Below, one piece after another: positions 18,531-26,438 of a DNA stretch of 64,000 bases. Source of the stretch: Salinisphaera sp049568105 (GTDB lineage: Bacteria; Pseudomonadota; Gammaproteobacteria; Nevskiales; Salinisphaeraceae); assembly GCF_049568105.1 (NCBI RefSeq), contig NZ_CP145335.1:434001-498000 (forward strand), read 5' to 3'. The position numbers were made by a program, and so were the translations under genes. Position 1 is the first letter of the stretch. Each line of letters begins with the position of its first letter. The notes below the pieces were generated by a model, which was not told where the DNA came from, did no database searches, and saw only the letters and a program-made list of their open reading frames with translations.

Positions 18531-19483
18531 CGGGTCCTCAGCTTCGGGTTGGCCAGCAAAGCCGCCAGTTCGGCCAGCAGAATCAGTAGCAGATAGAACG
18601 CACAGAACAGCATCGCGCAGGCCTGGACCAGGGGCAGGTCCTGATTGGACACGGCATCGACCATCAGGCTGGCCAGCCCTGGATAGTTGAAGATCGTTTC
18701 CACGATCACGATGCCGCCGATCAGATAGGCCAGGCTTAGGGCGATCGCGTTGGCGATCGGGCCGACGGCGTTGGGCAGGGCATGCACCAGCACGCAGCGC
18801 ACCGGGCCCACGCCCTTGAGCCGGGCCATTTCGATATAGGGGCTGTCGAGTTCGTTGATCAGGGCGATACGCGTCATGCGCGCCATCTGGGCGATCAGCA
18901 CCGTACACAGGGTGGCCACCGGCATGGCATAGACACGGAAGAAATCGCCGATGCCGTGGATATTGGAAATATACGATAGCGCCGGCAGCCAGCCGAGCTG
19001 GACCGCGAAAAACAGGATCAGCAGGATCGCGATCAGAAAATCCGGCACCGCGACCATGGCCAGGGTAACGACGTTGAGCGCGCCATCGGCCAGCCGCCCG
19101 CGGTACATGGCCGAGATCATGCCGATGCCTAGCGCCAGCGGCACCGAGACTAGCGTGGTTACGCCGGCCAGCAACAGCGAGGCCGGCAGCCGCTGGGCGA
19201 TCAGGGTCGCAACCGGCATGTCGTTGCTCGCCGAGACACCGAAGTCGCCGGTCACCAGCCCACCCAGCCATTGCAGATAGCGCAGCGGTGCCGGTTGATC
19301 GAGCCCGAGCTTGGCGCGCAGGGCAGCAACCTGGTCTGGGGTAGCGAACTGGCCGAGTACCAGCTTGGCGGTATCGCCGGGCAGTAACGCCGTGATCGCG
19401 AAGATGATCAACGAGACCAGAAACAGCGTCACCAGCGCCGAGCCGAGCTGCCGCCCGATCAGACGAAGCGCGGGGCTATGCAT
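18527..19483 (-). CDS. Peptide-type ABC transporter permease (DppB)
   Basis: This 318-residue permease has the DppB/OppB hallmarks: an N-terminal helix, LPGDTAKLVLGQFATPDQV, the RYLQWLGGLVTGDFGVS segment, and an EAA loop in ELDSPYIEMARLKGVGPVRC. Six membrane helices are expected. It pairs with the DppC-like permease and lies 36 bases after the binding-protein gene. Confidence 0.92.
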   Translation of the reverse strand: MHSPALRLIGRQLGSALVTLFLVSLIIFAITALLPGDTAKLVLGQFATPDQVAALRAKLGLDQPAPLRYLQWLGGLVTGDFGVSASNDMPVATLIAQRLPASLLLAGVTTLVSVPLALGIGMISAMYRGRLADGALNVVTLAMVAVPDFLIAILLILFFAVQLGWLPALSYISNIHGIGDFFRVYAMPVATLCTVLIAQMARMTRIALINELDSPYIEMARLKGVGPVRCVLVHALPNAVGPIANAIALSLAYLIGGIVIVETIFNYPGLASLMVDAVSNQDLPLVQACAMLFCAFYLLLILLAELAALLANPKLRTR

Positions 19484-19519
19484 CGCTCAGCCGCTCCTCG
19501 TTGTGGCGCGCGGGCTCGC

Positions 19520-21145
19520 TCATCCTTTCCACCACACGCGTTCGGCAAAGCGATGGCCCAGCATGGCGCCGAGCGGGATCTGGTCGTCCATGCCGCCGAG
19601 TTTATTGCTATAGCCGGTCAGATCGGTGATGAACAGCGGGATGCCGATGCCACTGGATTCGTGGATCAGCTGCTGCATATCGGCATACATCTGCCGGCGT
19701 TTAGCCTGGTCCGGTTCCTGGCGTGCGGCGACCACTAACTGGTCGAACTTCGGATCGTGCCACTGCGACTCGTTCCACGGCGCACTGGACGTGAAGAACT
19801 GGCTGAACAGGATGTTGGCAGTCGGCCGCGGGTTGATGTTGCCGAAAGTCACCGGCTGCTTGGCCCAGTTATTCGACCAGTAGCCCTCGGCGGGCGCGCG
19901 CTTGATCTGCAGATCAAGCCCGGCCTGGGCCGCGCCTTGTTGCAGCAGGGTGGCCATCGAAACCGAGCCATTGGCGGCCTCCGAAGCGATCACCTGCAGT
20001 TTGGCGCCCGCCACGCCGGCTTTCTTGAACAGGGCCTTGGCCCGGTCCGGGTCGTATTGGCGCTGGGGCAGGCCATCGAAATAGTAAGGATTGGTCGGCG
20101 GCAGCGGCTGGTCGTTGGCGATCTCCGCATAGCCGGTATAGATGATGTTTTTCATCCGCTCTCGGTCGAGCAGATATTTCATGCCTTCGACGAAGGCCGG
20201 CCGCGCCCCTGGTTGTAGATCCGTGCGCATGATTAGGTCGGTATAGTTGCCCGAATTGATCGCTGCCAGATTGGTGTTCGGCGCGCCCTTGATGCGCTCG
20301 GCGGCATGCGGATCGACGTCGTTGATCATCTGCGCGTCGCCCGACATCAGGGCGTTGATGCGCGACGACTTGTCGCCGATACCGACCATTTCGATGGCAT
20401 CCAGATAGGGTTTGCCGGACTTCCAGTAGTCGGGGTTGCGGTGGGCCATAGAGCGCACCCCCGGCTTGAACTCGGCACATTGGTATGGCCCGGTGCCGAT
20501 GCCCTCGGAGAAGTCGGTGGTGCCGGCCGGCACGATCAACATATGTGAAATCGCCGTGATCGATGGAAAATCCACGTTCGGCGTGGTCAGGCTTACCGTA
20601 ACCTCGTGATCGCCCGAGGCAGTCACGTTGTCGATCTGGTCGACCAGCGGCTTAATCTTGGAGCTGGTTTCCGGTTTTTTCTGGCGCATGATCGAGAACA
20701 CTACGTCCTCGGGGGCCAGCGTCTTGCCGTTGTGGAATTTCACGCCGCGACGCAGCTTGAATACCCAGGTTTTGCCCCCGTCCGGGCTGTCGAAGGACTC
20801 GGCCAGGGCCGGCTGCGGCTCGAGATGGGCGTCGTATTCGGTCAGGCCGTTGTAGAACATGAAATCGCGACAGTAATCGATCGCGGTTGCGCCCTTGGCC
20901 GGATCCAGGGTGTCCTTGGTCGAGCTCGACGACACGGCCACCCGAATTTGGCCACCGTGCTTCGGCGTGTTGTCGGCGGCTCGTGCTCTTGGGCCGAGCA
21001 ACAGACCGGAGCCGCCGGCCGCGAAGAAGCCGGCTGCGGCCAGGGTTTTGAGGGCTTCGCGGCGGCTGGTGCCGCCGGTCAGCGTTTTTTTCAGGCTATC
21101 TTCGGTCATGCCGCTCGCGGCGGGGTTCGATGGGTCGTCGGTCAT
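19520..21145 (-). CDS. Tat-exported peptide-type solute-binding protein (DppA/SBP_bac_5)
   Basis: This 541-residue periplasmic binding protein (SBP_bac_5) delivers substrate to the Dpp-like permeases. After a polar N-region of about 25 residues comes a twin-arginine signal (TSRREALKTLAAAGFFAAGG) and a likely ARA cleavage site. Tat export is also seen in related binding proteins. Core motifs are DPAKGATAIDYCRDFMFYNG, PALAESFDSPDGGKTWVFKL and GTGPYQ. The ATG at 21145 has GAGGG seven bases upstream; one at 21163 is possible. Confidence 0.9.
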   Translation of the reverse strand: MTDDPSNPAASGMTEDSLKKTLTGGTSRREALKTLAAAGFFAAGGSGLLLGPRARAADNTPKHGGQIRVAVSSSSTKDTLDPAKGATAIDYCRDFMFYNGLTEYDAHLEPQPALAESFDSPDGGKTWVFKLRRGVKFHNGKTLAPEDVVFSIMRQKKPETSSKIKPLVDQIDNVTASGDHEVTVSLTTPNVDFPSITAISHMLIVPAGTTDFSEGIGTGPYQCAEFKPGVRSMAHRNPDYWKSGKPYLDAIEMVGIGDKSSRINALMSGDAQMINDVDPHAAERIKGAPNTNLAAINSGNYTDLIMRTDLQPGARPAFVEGMKYLLDRERMKNIIYTGYAEIANDQPLPPTNPYYFDGLPQRQYDPDRAKALFKKAGVAGAKLQVIASEAANGSVSMATLLQQGAAQAGLDLQIKRAPAEGYWSNNWAKQPVTFGNINPRPTANILFSQFFTSSAPWNESQWHDPKFDQLVVAARQEPDQAKRRQMYADMQQLIHESSGIGIPLFITDLTGYSNKLGGMDDQIPLGAMLGHRFAERVWWKG

Positions 21146-21185
21146 GTCGTTGCCCTCATTCACTACTCAAAACGTGATACCGGCT

Positions 21186-22460
21186 TCAGCGAAGACGGTC
21201 CTTGATGCGATACCAGGCGCCGACCGCGGGTAAAAACCACGGTGTGCCGAAATGCCCGGGAATCGCCGGCCAGCTCAGATGCGCCCAGGGGTTGCGGCTG
21301 TTGCCAGTCGCGATGCGCTCGGCGAGCACGCCGCCCATATGCACCGACATCTGAACGCCGTGGCCGCTGTAGCCCATGGCGTAGTGCAGGCCGCGATCCT
21401 CACCCGCTCGCGGTAGGCGGTCCTGGGTCATATCGACCAGCCCGCCCCAGCAATAATCGATAGCGGTATCCGCCAGATCTGGAAACGTCTCGCACAGGCC
21501 ACGCCGGAGAATGGCACCGGCTTTCTGGTCGGCTGTTGCCCCACTCATGGAAAACCGCGCCCGGCCGCCGAACAGTAGCCGGTCGTCAGGGGTGGCCCGG
21601 AAATAGTTGCCGATGATGCGGCTGGTGACGTAGTTGCGCCGCCTGGGCAGCAGCCGGTCGAGGGTGGCCCCCGCCAGCGGCTCCGTGACCACGATGAAAC
21701 TGCCGACCGGGACGATACGGCGCCGGAACCAGCCAAGCGGCCCGGTCCGGGAGGCCCCGGTGGCAAGTACTACCTGGTCGGCCTGGGCGCGACCGTTGGC
21801 GGTCTGAAGCGCGAAGCCATGGGCGTTACGCTGCAGTCCGGTCAGCGCGGTATGTTCGTGAATCGCCGCACCGTGGCGGGCGGCGGCCTCGGCCAGGCCG
21901 ACGCCGAAGCGCCCGACATGCAGCTGGGCAGCGTCCGGCATCAGCAGCCCGCCGTGGAAAGCCTCGGCGCCGATCTCGTGACGAATCTGTTGAGCATCGA
22001 GTAGTTCGGTTCCGGCTTCGAACTCGCGGTTCATCAGCGTATGCGCCCGGGCCAGTCCGTCGTAATGCTCGGGTTTGGCCGCCAGCTTGAGTTTTCCGCA
22101 GCGGCGAAAGTCGCAGTCGATGCCGTGGTCGGCGACCAGTGTCTCGACCTCGGTGACGGCTGCGGCATAGGCGTGATGGAAACAGGCGGCTGTGTCGCGG
22201 CCATGCGCTTCGATGACCGCCGCATAGTCGTGGGCCATGCCGGTATTGCACTGGCCGCCGTTGCGTCCCGAGGCTTCACCGACCACGGTGCCCGCGTCGA
22301 GCACTAGTACCGAGGCACCACTGCGCGCTAAGCGCAGTGCGCTCGACAGCCCGGTCAGGCCGGCACCGACGACGGCGACGTCGTAGCGTCCGGCGACCGG
22401 GCCCTCCGCGCCGCGGGTCAAGCGCGGCGCGGTATCCAGCCAGTAGGGGGTAGTGGGCAT
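21186..22460 (-). CDS. FAD-dependent amine/amino-acid oxidase (PuuB/OrdL-like)
   Basis: This 424-residue oxidoreductase of the DAO superfamily has the FAD dinucleotide motif VVGAGLTGLSSALRLARSG near residue 30, followed by GEASGRNGGQCNTGMAHD, which is characteristic of gamma-glutamylputrescine oxidase-like (OrdL/PuuB) enzymes. The C-terminal FAD-contact motif is AMGYSGHGVQMSV. The enzyme is expected to oxidise a secondary or primary amine to imine/aldehyde plus ammonia and H2O2. It lies between the HAD gene and the transporter genes of the same strand, so its substrate is probably what the transporter imports. Confidence 0.88.
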   Translation of the reverse strand: MPTTPYWLDTAPRLTRGAEGPVAGRYDVAVVGAGLTGLSSALRLARSGASVLVLDAGTVVGEASGRNGGQCNTGMAHDYAAVIEAHGRDTAACFHHAYAAAVTEVETLVADHGIDCDFRRCGKLKLAAKPEHYDGLARAHTLMNREFEAGTELLDAQQIRHEIGAEAFHGGLLMPDAAQLHVGRFGVGLAEAAARHGAAIHEHTALTGLQRNAHGFALQTANGRAQADQVVLATGASRTGPLGWFRRRIVPVGSFIVVTEPLAGATLDRLLPRRRNYVTSRIIGNYFRATPDDRLLFGGRARFSMSGATADQKAGAILRRGLCETFPDLADTAIDYCWGGLVDMTQDRLPRAGEDRGLHYAMGYSGHGVQMSVHMGGVLAERIATGNSRNPWAHLSWPAIPGHFGTPWFLPAVGAWYRIKDRLR

Positions 22461-22475
22461 CGCGACCGGCCGTCC

Positions 22476-23150
22476 TTACAGCCCGACCAGTTCGGCCAGG
22501 CCGTGGGTATCGGCGACTTCGGTCGCGCCGTAGCCCGGCGTATACGGCTCATGGCCGCGGTTGATGAAAGCCTTGTCGCGAATGCCCATGAACGAGGCAC
22601 TGAACAGGTCGTAGCGAAAGCTCGACGACACATGCAGCAGCTCCTCGGGGGCGCAGCCCAGGGTGTCGATCATGGCTTCGAAGGCCGCCAGGCGCGGCTT
22701 GTAGACCTTGAAGCGTTCGGCCGTGAAGACATGGGCGAAGGGCACGCCGAGCTTGTCGACATTGGCCATGATCTGGTCTCCTGCGGCATTGGAATAGATC
22801 ACCAGCGGGATCTTGTCGGCGATGCGCGACAGCCCGGCGGTGACATCCGGATGCGGGCCCCAGGTGGGTACGGCCGCATAAAAACGCTGCCCGACCGTGT
22901 CGTCATAGGTTAGGTTCCAGCGTGCACAGGTACGAGCCAGTGCCGTTCGGATGACTTGATCATAGGGCTTCCACTCGCCCAAAACCTCGTCGAACCGGTA
23001 GGCACTGAAATCTTGGACGAACTGCGCCATACGCTTGGCATCGGGGATCTGCTCGGCGAAGGCCTCGCGAGCGAGTGTGCCCATCTGGAAATTGGTGAGC
23101 GTGCCGTAGCAGTCGAAGGTGATGTATTTGGGGCGCATGATGTCGCTCAT
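22476..23150 (-). CDS. Haloacid dehalogenase, type II-like
   Basis: This 224-residue HAD-superfamily enzyme has motif I FDCYGTLTN with the nucleophile Asp, motif II YSNAAGD, the motif III Lys in FKVYKPR, and motif IV SSFRYDL. The pattern is that of (S)-2-haloacid dehalogenase-like proteins, but many such genes sit in amine-catabolic operons and have no proven dehalogenase function. The ATG at 23150 has AAAGGA seven bases upstream. It is the first gene of the minus-strand operon running to 16001. Confidence 0.85.
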   Translation of the reverse strand: MSDIMRPKYITFDCYGTLTNFQMGTLAREAFAEQIPDAKRMAQFVQDFSAYRFDEVLGEWKPYDQVIRTALARTCARWNLTYDDTVGQRFYAAVPTWGPHPDVTAGLSRIADKIPLVIYSNAAGDQIMANVDKLGVPFAHVFTAERFKVYKPRLAAFEAMIDTLGCAPEELLHVSSSFRYDLFSASFMGIRDKAFINRGHEPYTPGYGATEVADTHGLAELVGL

Positions 23151-23301
23151 AATCCGGTCCTTTTCGGGCAAGACAGCGTATCCGACGATGACGCGTCGAC
23201 CGGTACGCAGTGTGTAATCTTGAGTTCAATGGTAGGGGGCATGGGCCGGCATTTGGCGCTTAGTTGTTCGACTGCTGCAGCATTTTCTGCTGTCCGGAGT
23301 A

Positions 23302-23323
23302 TCGAAACAGCGTGATGTTTCGA
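23302..23323. promoter_or_regulatory. Candidate operator between divergent operons
   Basis: TCGAAACA-GCGTGA-TGTTTCGA is a perfect 8-bp inverted repeat with a 6-base spacer. It lies between the divergent HAD (start 23150) and GNAT (start 23422) genes, in locally AT-richer DNA. A dimeric regulator controlling both operons is the simplest reading. The Lrp and XRE-cupin regulators nearby are candidates. Confidence 0.55.
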
Positions 23324-23421
23324 AATGCATTTTCTTGGCCGGATTGCGTAGCGAGTGCATCAATATGATGCGAAGATCCGGGCTTGTCGCATGTTTTTGG
23401 TACAACTCCGGGGAAAGCGAA

Positions 23422-24297
23422 ATGAGCGGTTCGGACTCCGTATCGGCGGCCCACGACTTGGACGCGGCCTATCGCTGGCGTGAACTCGGAATGGACGATT
23501 TGGAGGGCGCCGTGCGGCTGTCGGCCGCGCTCGGCTGGCCGCATCGCCGTGAGGACTGGCAGCAGCTGCTGCAAGTCGGCCGCGGTGTGGCCCTGGAACA
23601 TAATGATCGATTGATCGGCACCGGCCTGTGCATGCCGCAGGGCGCGCTGGCCACGATCGGTCTGATCGTCATCGATGAACAATGGCGCGGGCATGGGCTG
23701 GGCAAACGCATGATGGCGCGCACCATGGCTTTGGCCGGCGAGCTGCCCATGCTGCTGGTGGCGACCGTCGCCGGCACGCCGATGTACGAGAAATTCGGTT
23801 TCGTGCGGCGCAACAGCGTGGCTCAGTATCAGGGCCTGGCGCAGGCCGTGGGCGAACCCGACCCGGCGCTGGCGGCGATGACTGCGGCCGATCGGCCGAG
23901 CATTGAACGCCTGGCCGATGCCGGCAGCGGGCGGGCTGCGGTACTGGATATGGCGCTGACCACGGCTGAGTCGGTCAAGGTCTGCCGTCGCGACGAGCGG
24001 GTGGTGGGTTTTGGCATGCGCCGCCGGTTCGGCCGGGGGGAGGTGATTGGGCCGGTGGTCGCCGAAACCGTCGAACAGGCTCAGGCGTTGATCGACGCCT
24101 TGCTGTTCGAAGCCGAGGGCCAGTTCGTACGCCTGGATACCCTGGGCGAGGCGATCGACGAAGCCTGGCTGGCCGAGCGCGGGCTGGCCTGTGCGGACCG
24201 CATCATCCAGATGAGTCGCGGCGAAGTCGCGCCGGTGGCGCATCCGCATACTCCGGTCGTCCAGCAGTTTCTGCTCACTACCCAGGCGCTGGGTTAG
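23422..24297 (+). CDS. GNAT family N-acetyltransferase with C-terminal Acetyltransf_18-like domain
   Basis: This 291-residue protein has an N-terminal GNAT domain containing the acetyl-CoA-binding pattern VIDEQWRGHGLGKRMMART and the YEKFGFVRRN segment. A second domain (about residues 150-290) resembles the YitH-type C-terminal acetyltransferase domain. The substrate is unknown, perhaps an amine that is also handled by the adjacent operons. The ATG at 23422 has GGGAAAG upstream; earlier in-frame starts at 23335-23368 would run into the operator region. The abgA-like gene starts six bases after its stop. Confidence 0.82.
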   Translation: MSGSDSVSAAHDLDAAYRWRELGMDDLEGAVRLSAALGWPHRREDWQQLLQVGRGVALEHNDRLIGTGLCMPQGALATIGLIVIDEQWRGHGLGKRMMARTMALAGELPMLLVATVAGTPMYEKFGFVRRNSVAQYQGLAQAVGEPDPALAAMTAADRPSIERLADAGSGRAAVLDMALTTAESVKVCRRDERVVGFGMRRRFGRGEVIGPVVAETVEQAQALIDALLFEAEGQFVRLDTLGEAIDEAWLAERGLACADRIIQMSRGEVAPVAHPHTPVVQQFLLTTQALG

Positions 24298-24303
24298 CCG
24301 GCG

Positions 24304-25611
24304 ATGAGTGATTCGCTGGCCAAGGTCGTCGCCGCGCTCGCGCCCCGTCTGATCGAATGGCGGCGCGATCTGCATGCGCATCCGGAAGTCGGTTGGACCG
24401 AGTTCCGGACCGCGGCCTTGGTTGCAGAGCGGCTGGATGCGCTCGGCTGGCAGGTCGCGGTCGGAGCAGAGGTGGTCGATGCCGGGGCACGTATGGGGGT
24501 GCCGGATGCCGGGACCCTGGCGGCCGCCTGCGAACGTGCCCGGCGTGAAGGCGCGGACGAAGCCTGGCTGGCGCGCTTGGGCGATGGTCTGACCGGCGTA
24601 GTCGCCACGCTCGACTCGGGCCGCCCGGGGCCGACGCTCGCGATACGCGTGGATATGGATGCCTTGCCAGTGGCTGAGTCCGAGGCTGCGAGGCATCGGC
24701 CGAAGAGCGACGGCTTCGTTTCGCGTCATGCTGGCGCTATGCATGCCTGTGGGCACGATGGCCATACTGCGATTGGGCTGGGCTTGGCCGAAGTGTTGGT
24801 CGCCCAGCGGAGCAGTTTGCACGGCCGCGTAAAGCTGGTTTTTCAGCCGGCCGAAGAAGGCGTGCGTGGGGCCGCGGCGATGGTAGCGGCCGGGGTAGTG
24901 GACGATGTCGACCGGCTGATCGCGTTGCACCTGGGGTTGGGCTGCGACAGTGGCACCGTGCTCTGTGGCTGCGACGGATTTCTGGCCACCCACAAGCTGG
25001 ACGTGGTCTTCACCGGACAGGCCGCGCATGCCGGCGGCGCGCCCGAGGCCGGACGCAATGCCTTGCTGGCTGCGGCCCAGGCGGTCACCGGTCTGTATGC
25101 GATCGCGCCGCACAGCGCCGGCCCGGCGCGGCTCAATGTCGGGCGCATGACCGCCGGTACCGGGCGCAACGTGATCGCCGATCGTGCCGAGCTCGAGATC
25201 GAGACCCGCGGCGCGACCACCGCGATCGACGACTATATGCGCGAGCGCGCCGAACAGGTGATCGCCGGGGCTGCCCAGGCGCAGGGCGTCGGCTACGAAC
25301 TGCGTTGTGTCGGGCGTGCGGTGGAGTGTGCGTCTAGCCCGGGCTGGGTCGGCGAGATCGCGCAGCGCCTGCACGGGCTGCCGGGCATCGACCGGATCAT
25401 CGATCACGATGCCAGACCTCGTGGCTCGGAGGATGCCACCGCCCTGATGGCGCGGGTCCGCGAACGGGGTGGCGAAGCGGCTTATATGATCTTCGGCGCC
25501 GACCGGCCGGCCGGGCATCATCAGCCGGATTTCGATATCGACGAGTCGGTGTTGGCTGTAGCCCTGCGGGCGCTGGCAGAAATCGTTGAGGCCGTCGGAG
25601 ACGCCGCATGA
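24304..25611 (+). CDS. M20D amidohydrolase, AbgA-like
   Basis: This 435-residue metallopeptidase-type hydrolase of the M20 family closely resembles AbgA, one subunit of p-aminobenzoyl-glutamate hydrolase. The metal-site motifs are RVDMDALPVAE, MHACGHDGHTA and FQPAEEG; the late ligand His is in AGHHQPDFD. The long insertion after the first strand (DAGARMGVPDAGTLAAACER) and HRPKSDGFVSRHAGAMHAC are AbgA-like features. No abgB partner or abgT transporter is in the window, so it may act alone on another N-acylated amino acid. It is coupled to the GNAT gene, an acetyltransferase/deacylase pairing. Confidence 0.85.
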   Translation: MSDSLAKVVAALAPRLIEWRRDLHAHPEVGWTEFRTAALVAERLDALGWQVAVGAEVVDAGARMGVPDAGTLAAACERARREGADEAWLARLGDGLTGVVATLDSGRPGPTLAIRVDMDALPVAESEAARHRPKSDGFVSRHAGAMHACGHDGHTAIGLGLAEVLVAQRSSLHGRVKLVFQPAEEGVRGAAAMVAAGVVDDVDRLIALHLGLGCDSGTVLCGCDGFLATHKLDVVFTGQAAHAGGAPEAGRNALLAAAQAVTGLYAIAPHSAGPARLNVGRMTAGTGRNVIADRAELEIETRGATTAIDDYMRERAEQVIAGAAQAQGVGYELRCVGRAVECASSPGWVGEIAQRLHGLPGIDRIIDHDARPRGSEDATALMARVRERGGEAAYMIFGADRPAGHHQPDFDIDESVLAVALRALAEIVEAVGDAA

Positions 25612-25634
25612 CGAGACGAATCATGTCGGTTGTC

Positions 25635-26126
25635 TTACGAGGCCAACAGGGTCTTGATCGGGACCTGGTCCTTCACGATCGGCGACTTGATCACGATATA
25701 GCTGTCGAAGCGATCGATGCCGACATCGCTTCGCTCCAGCAGCCGTTCCATGGTCTGCTGGTAGTGACCGATGCTGCGGGCGACGAAGCGCAGCAGATAA
25801 TCGTAGCCGCCGCTGACCATATGGCACTCCAGCAGGCCATCAATGCCGGCCAGGTCGGCTTCGAAGCGGCGATGATCCTCGCGGCGATGCTCGGCCAGTG
25901 TGACTTCGGCGAAAACGGTCACGCTATCGGCGATCTTGGTCAGGTCGATGCGGGCCTGGTACGCGGTGATGTAACGCGCGCTCTGCAGCCGTTTGACACG
26001 CTGCAAACAGGGGCTCGGCGACAGATGAACCGCCCGCGACAGATCGACGTTCGACATCCGGCCGTTGGCCTGCAGCGTGGCCAGGATATCGATATCGGTG
26101 CGGTCCAGTTTGACGGCCGTGTCCAT
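25635..26126 (-). CDS. Lrp/AsnC family transcriptional regulator
   Basis: This 163-residue regulator has an N-terminal winged helix (LDRTDIDILATLQANGRMSN through SPSPCLQRVKRL) and a C-terminal RAM ligand domain with GGYDYLLRFVARSIGHY. Regulators of this type sense amino acids and often control an adjacent divergent catabolic gene. Here that is the aldehyde dehydrogenase at 26439. The ATG at 26126 has GAGG seven bases upstream. It converges with the abgA-like gene, with only 23 bases between the stops. Confidence 0.9.
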   Translation of the reverse strand: MDTAVKLDRTDIDILATLQANGRMSNVDLSRAVHLSPSPCLQRVKRLQSARYITAYQARIDLTKIADSVTVFAEVTLAEHRREDHRRFEADLAGIDGLLECHMVSGGYDYLLRFVARSIGHYQQTMERLLERSDVGIDRFDSYIVIKSPIVKDQVPIKTLLAS

Positions 26127-26204
26127 GACATACCTCGGGTAGTGACGGTCGATGTCGCCGCATCGCACCGGCAATCGGCTAACGATACAGAGTTCAATTT
26201 AATG

Positions 26205-26230
26205 AACCATGGTTTGTCTAAGCCTGTCAA
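26205..26230 (-). promoter_or_regulatory. Probable lrp promoter with adjoining palindrome
   Basis: On the minus strand TTGACA (26230-26225) is a perfect -35 box in AT-rich DNA. A short palindrome, AACCATGGTT, at 26205-26214 lies between it and the gene and could be an autoregulatory site. The -10 box is not clear. Confidence 0.4.
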
Positions 26231-26331
26231 ACAAATCTGTACGCTTTTTATTTTCTAATCATATATTGCTGTATTTGCTATTTTTTATGGTTCGCCTTGT
26301 CGGCGGTGAACGAATAAAGCCAAATGATCCA

Positions 26332-26377
26332 TTGACGAGAAGCGCAGCATTTATTCAATATTTTGATTATATTGAAT
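26332..26377 (+). promoter_or_regulatory. Promoter and palindromic operator of the aldehyde dehydrogenase operon
   Basis: TTGACG at 26332-26337 is a good -35 box. With a 17-base spacer the -10 region is TCAATA at 26355-26360. The perfect dyad ATTCAATAT-TTTGATT-ATATTGAAT (26353-26377) covers the -10 and probable start, flanked by further partial complementarity (AGCGC at 26341, GCGCT near 26384-26388). This arrangement suits repression, by the Lrp protein or the XRE-cupin regulator encoded downstream. Confidence 0.55.
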
Positions 26378-26438
26378 GCTGCAGCGCTACCTCGATGCCC
26401 GTGCTGCTGCCAAGCATGAATCACACCAAGGCCAAGCC

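Noticed and set aside
23260..25521. A 753-codon open frame on the minus strand.
   Set aside because: It is antisense to the GNAT and AbgA-like genes and shows no domain of its own.
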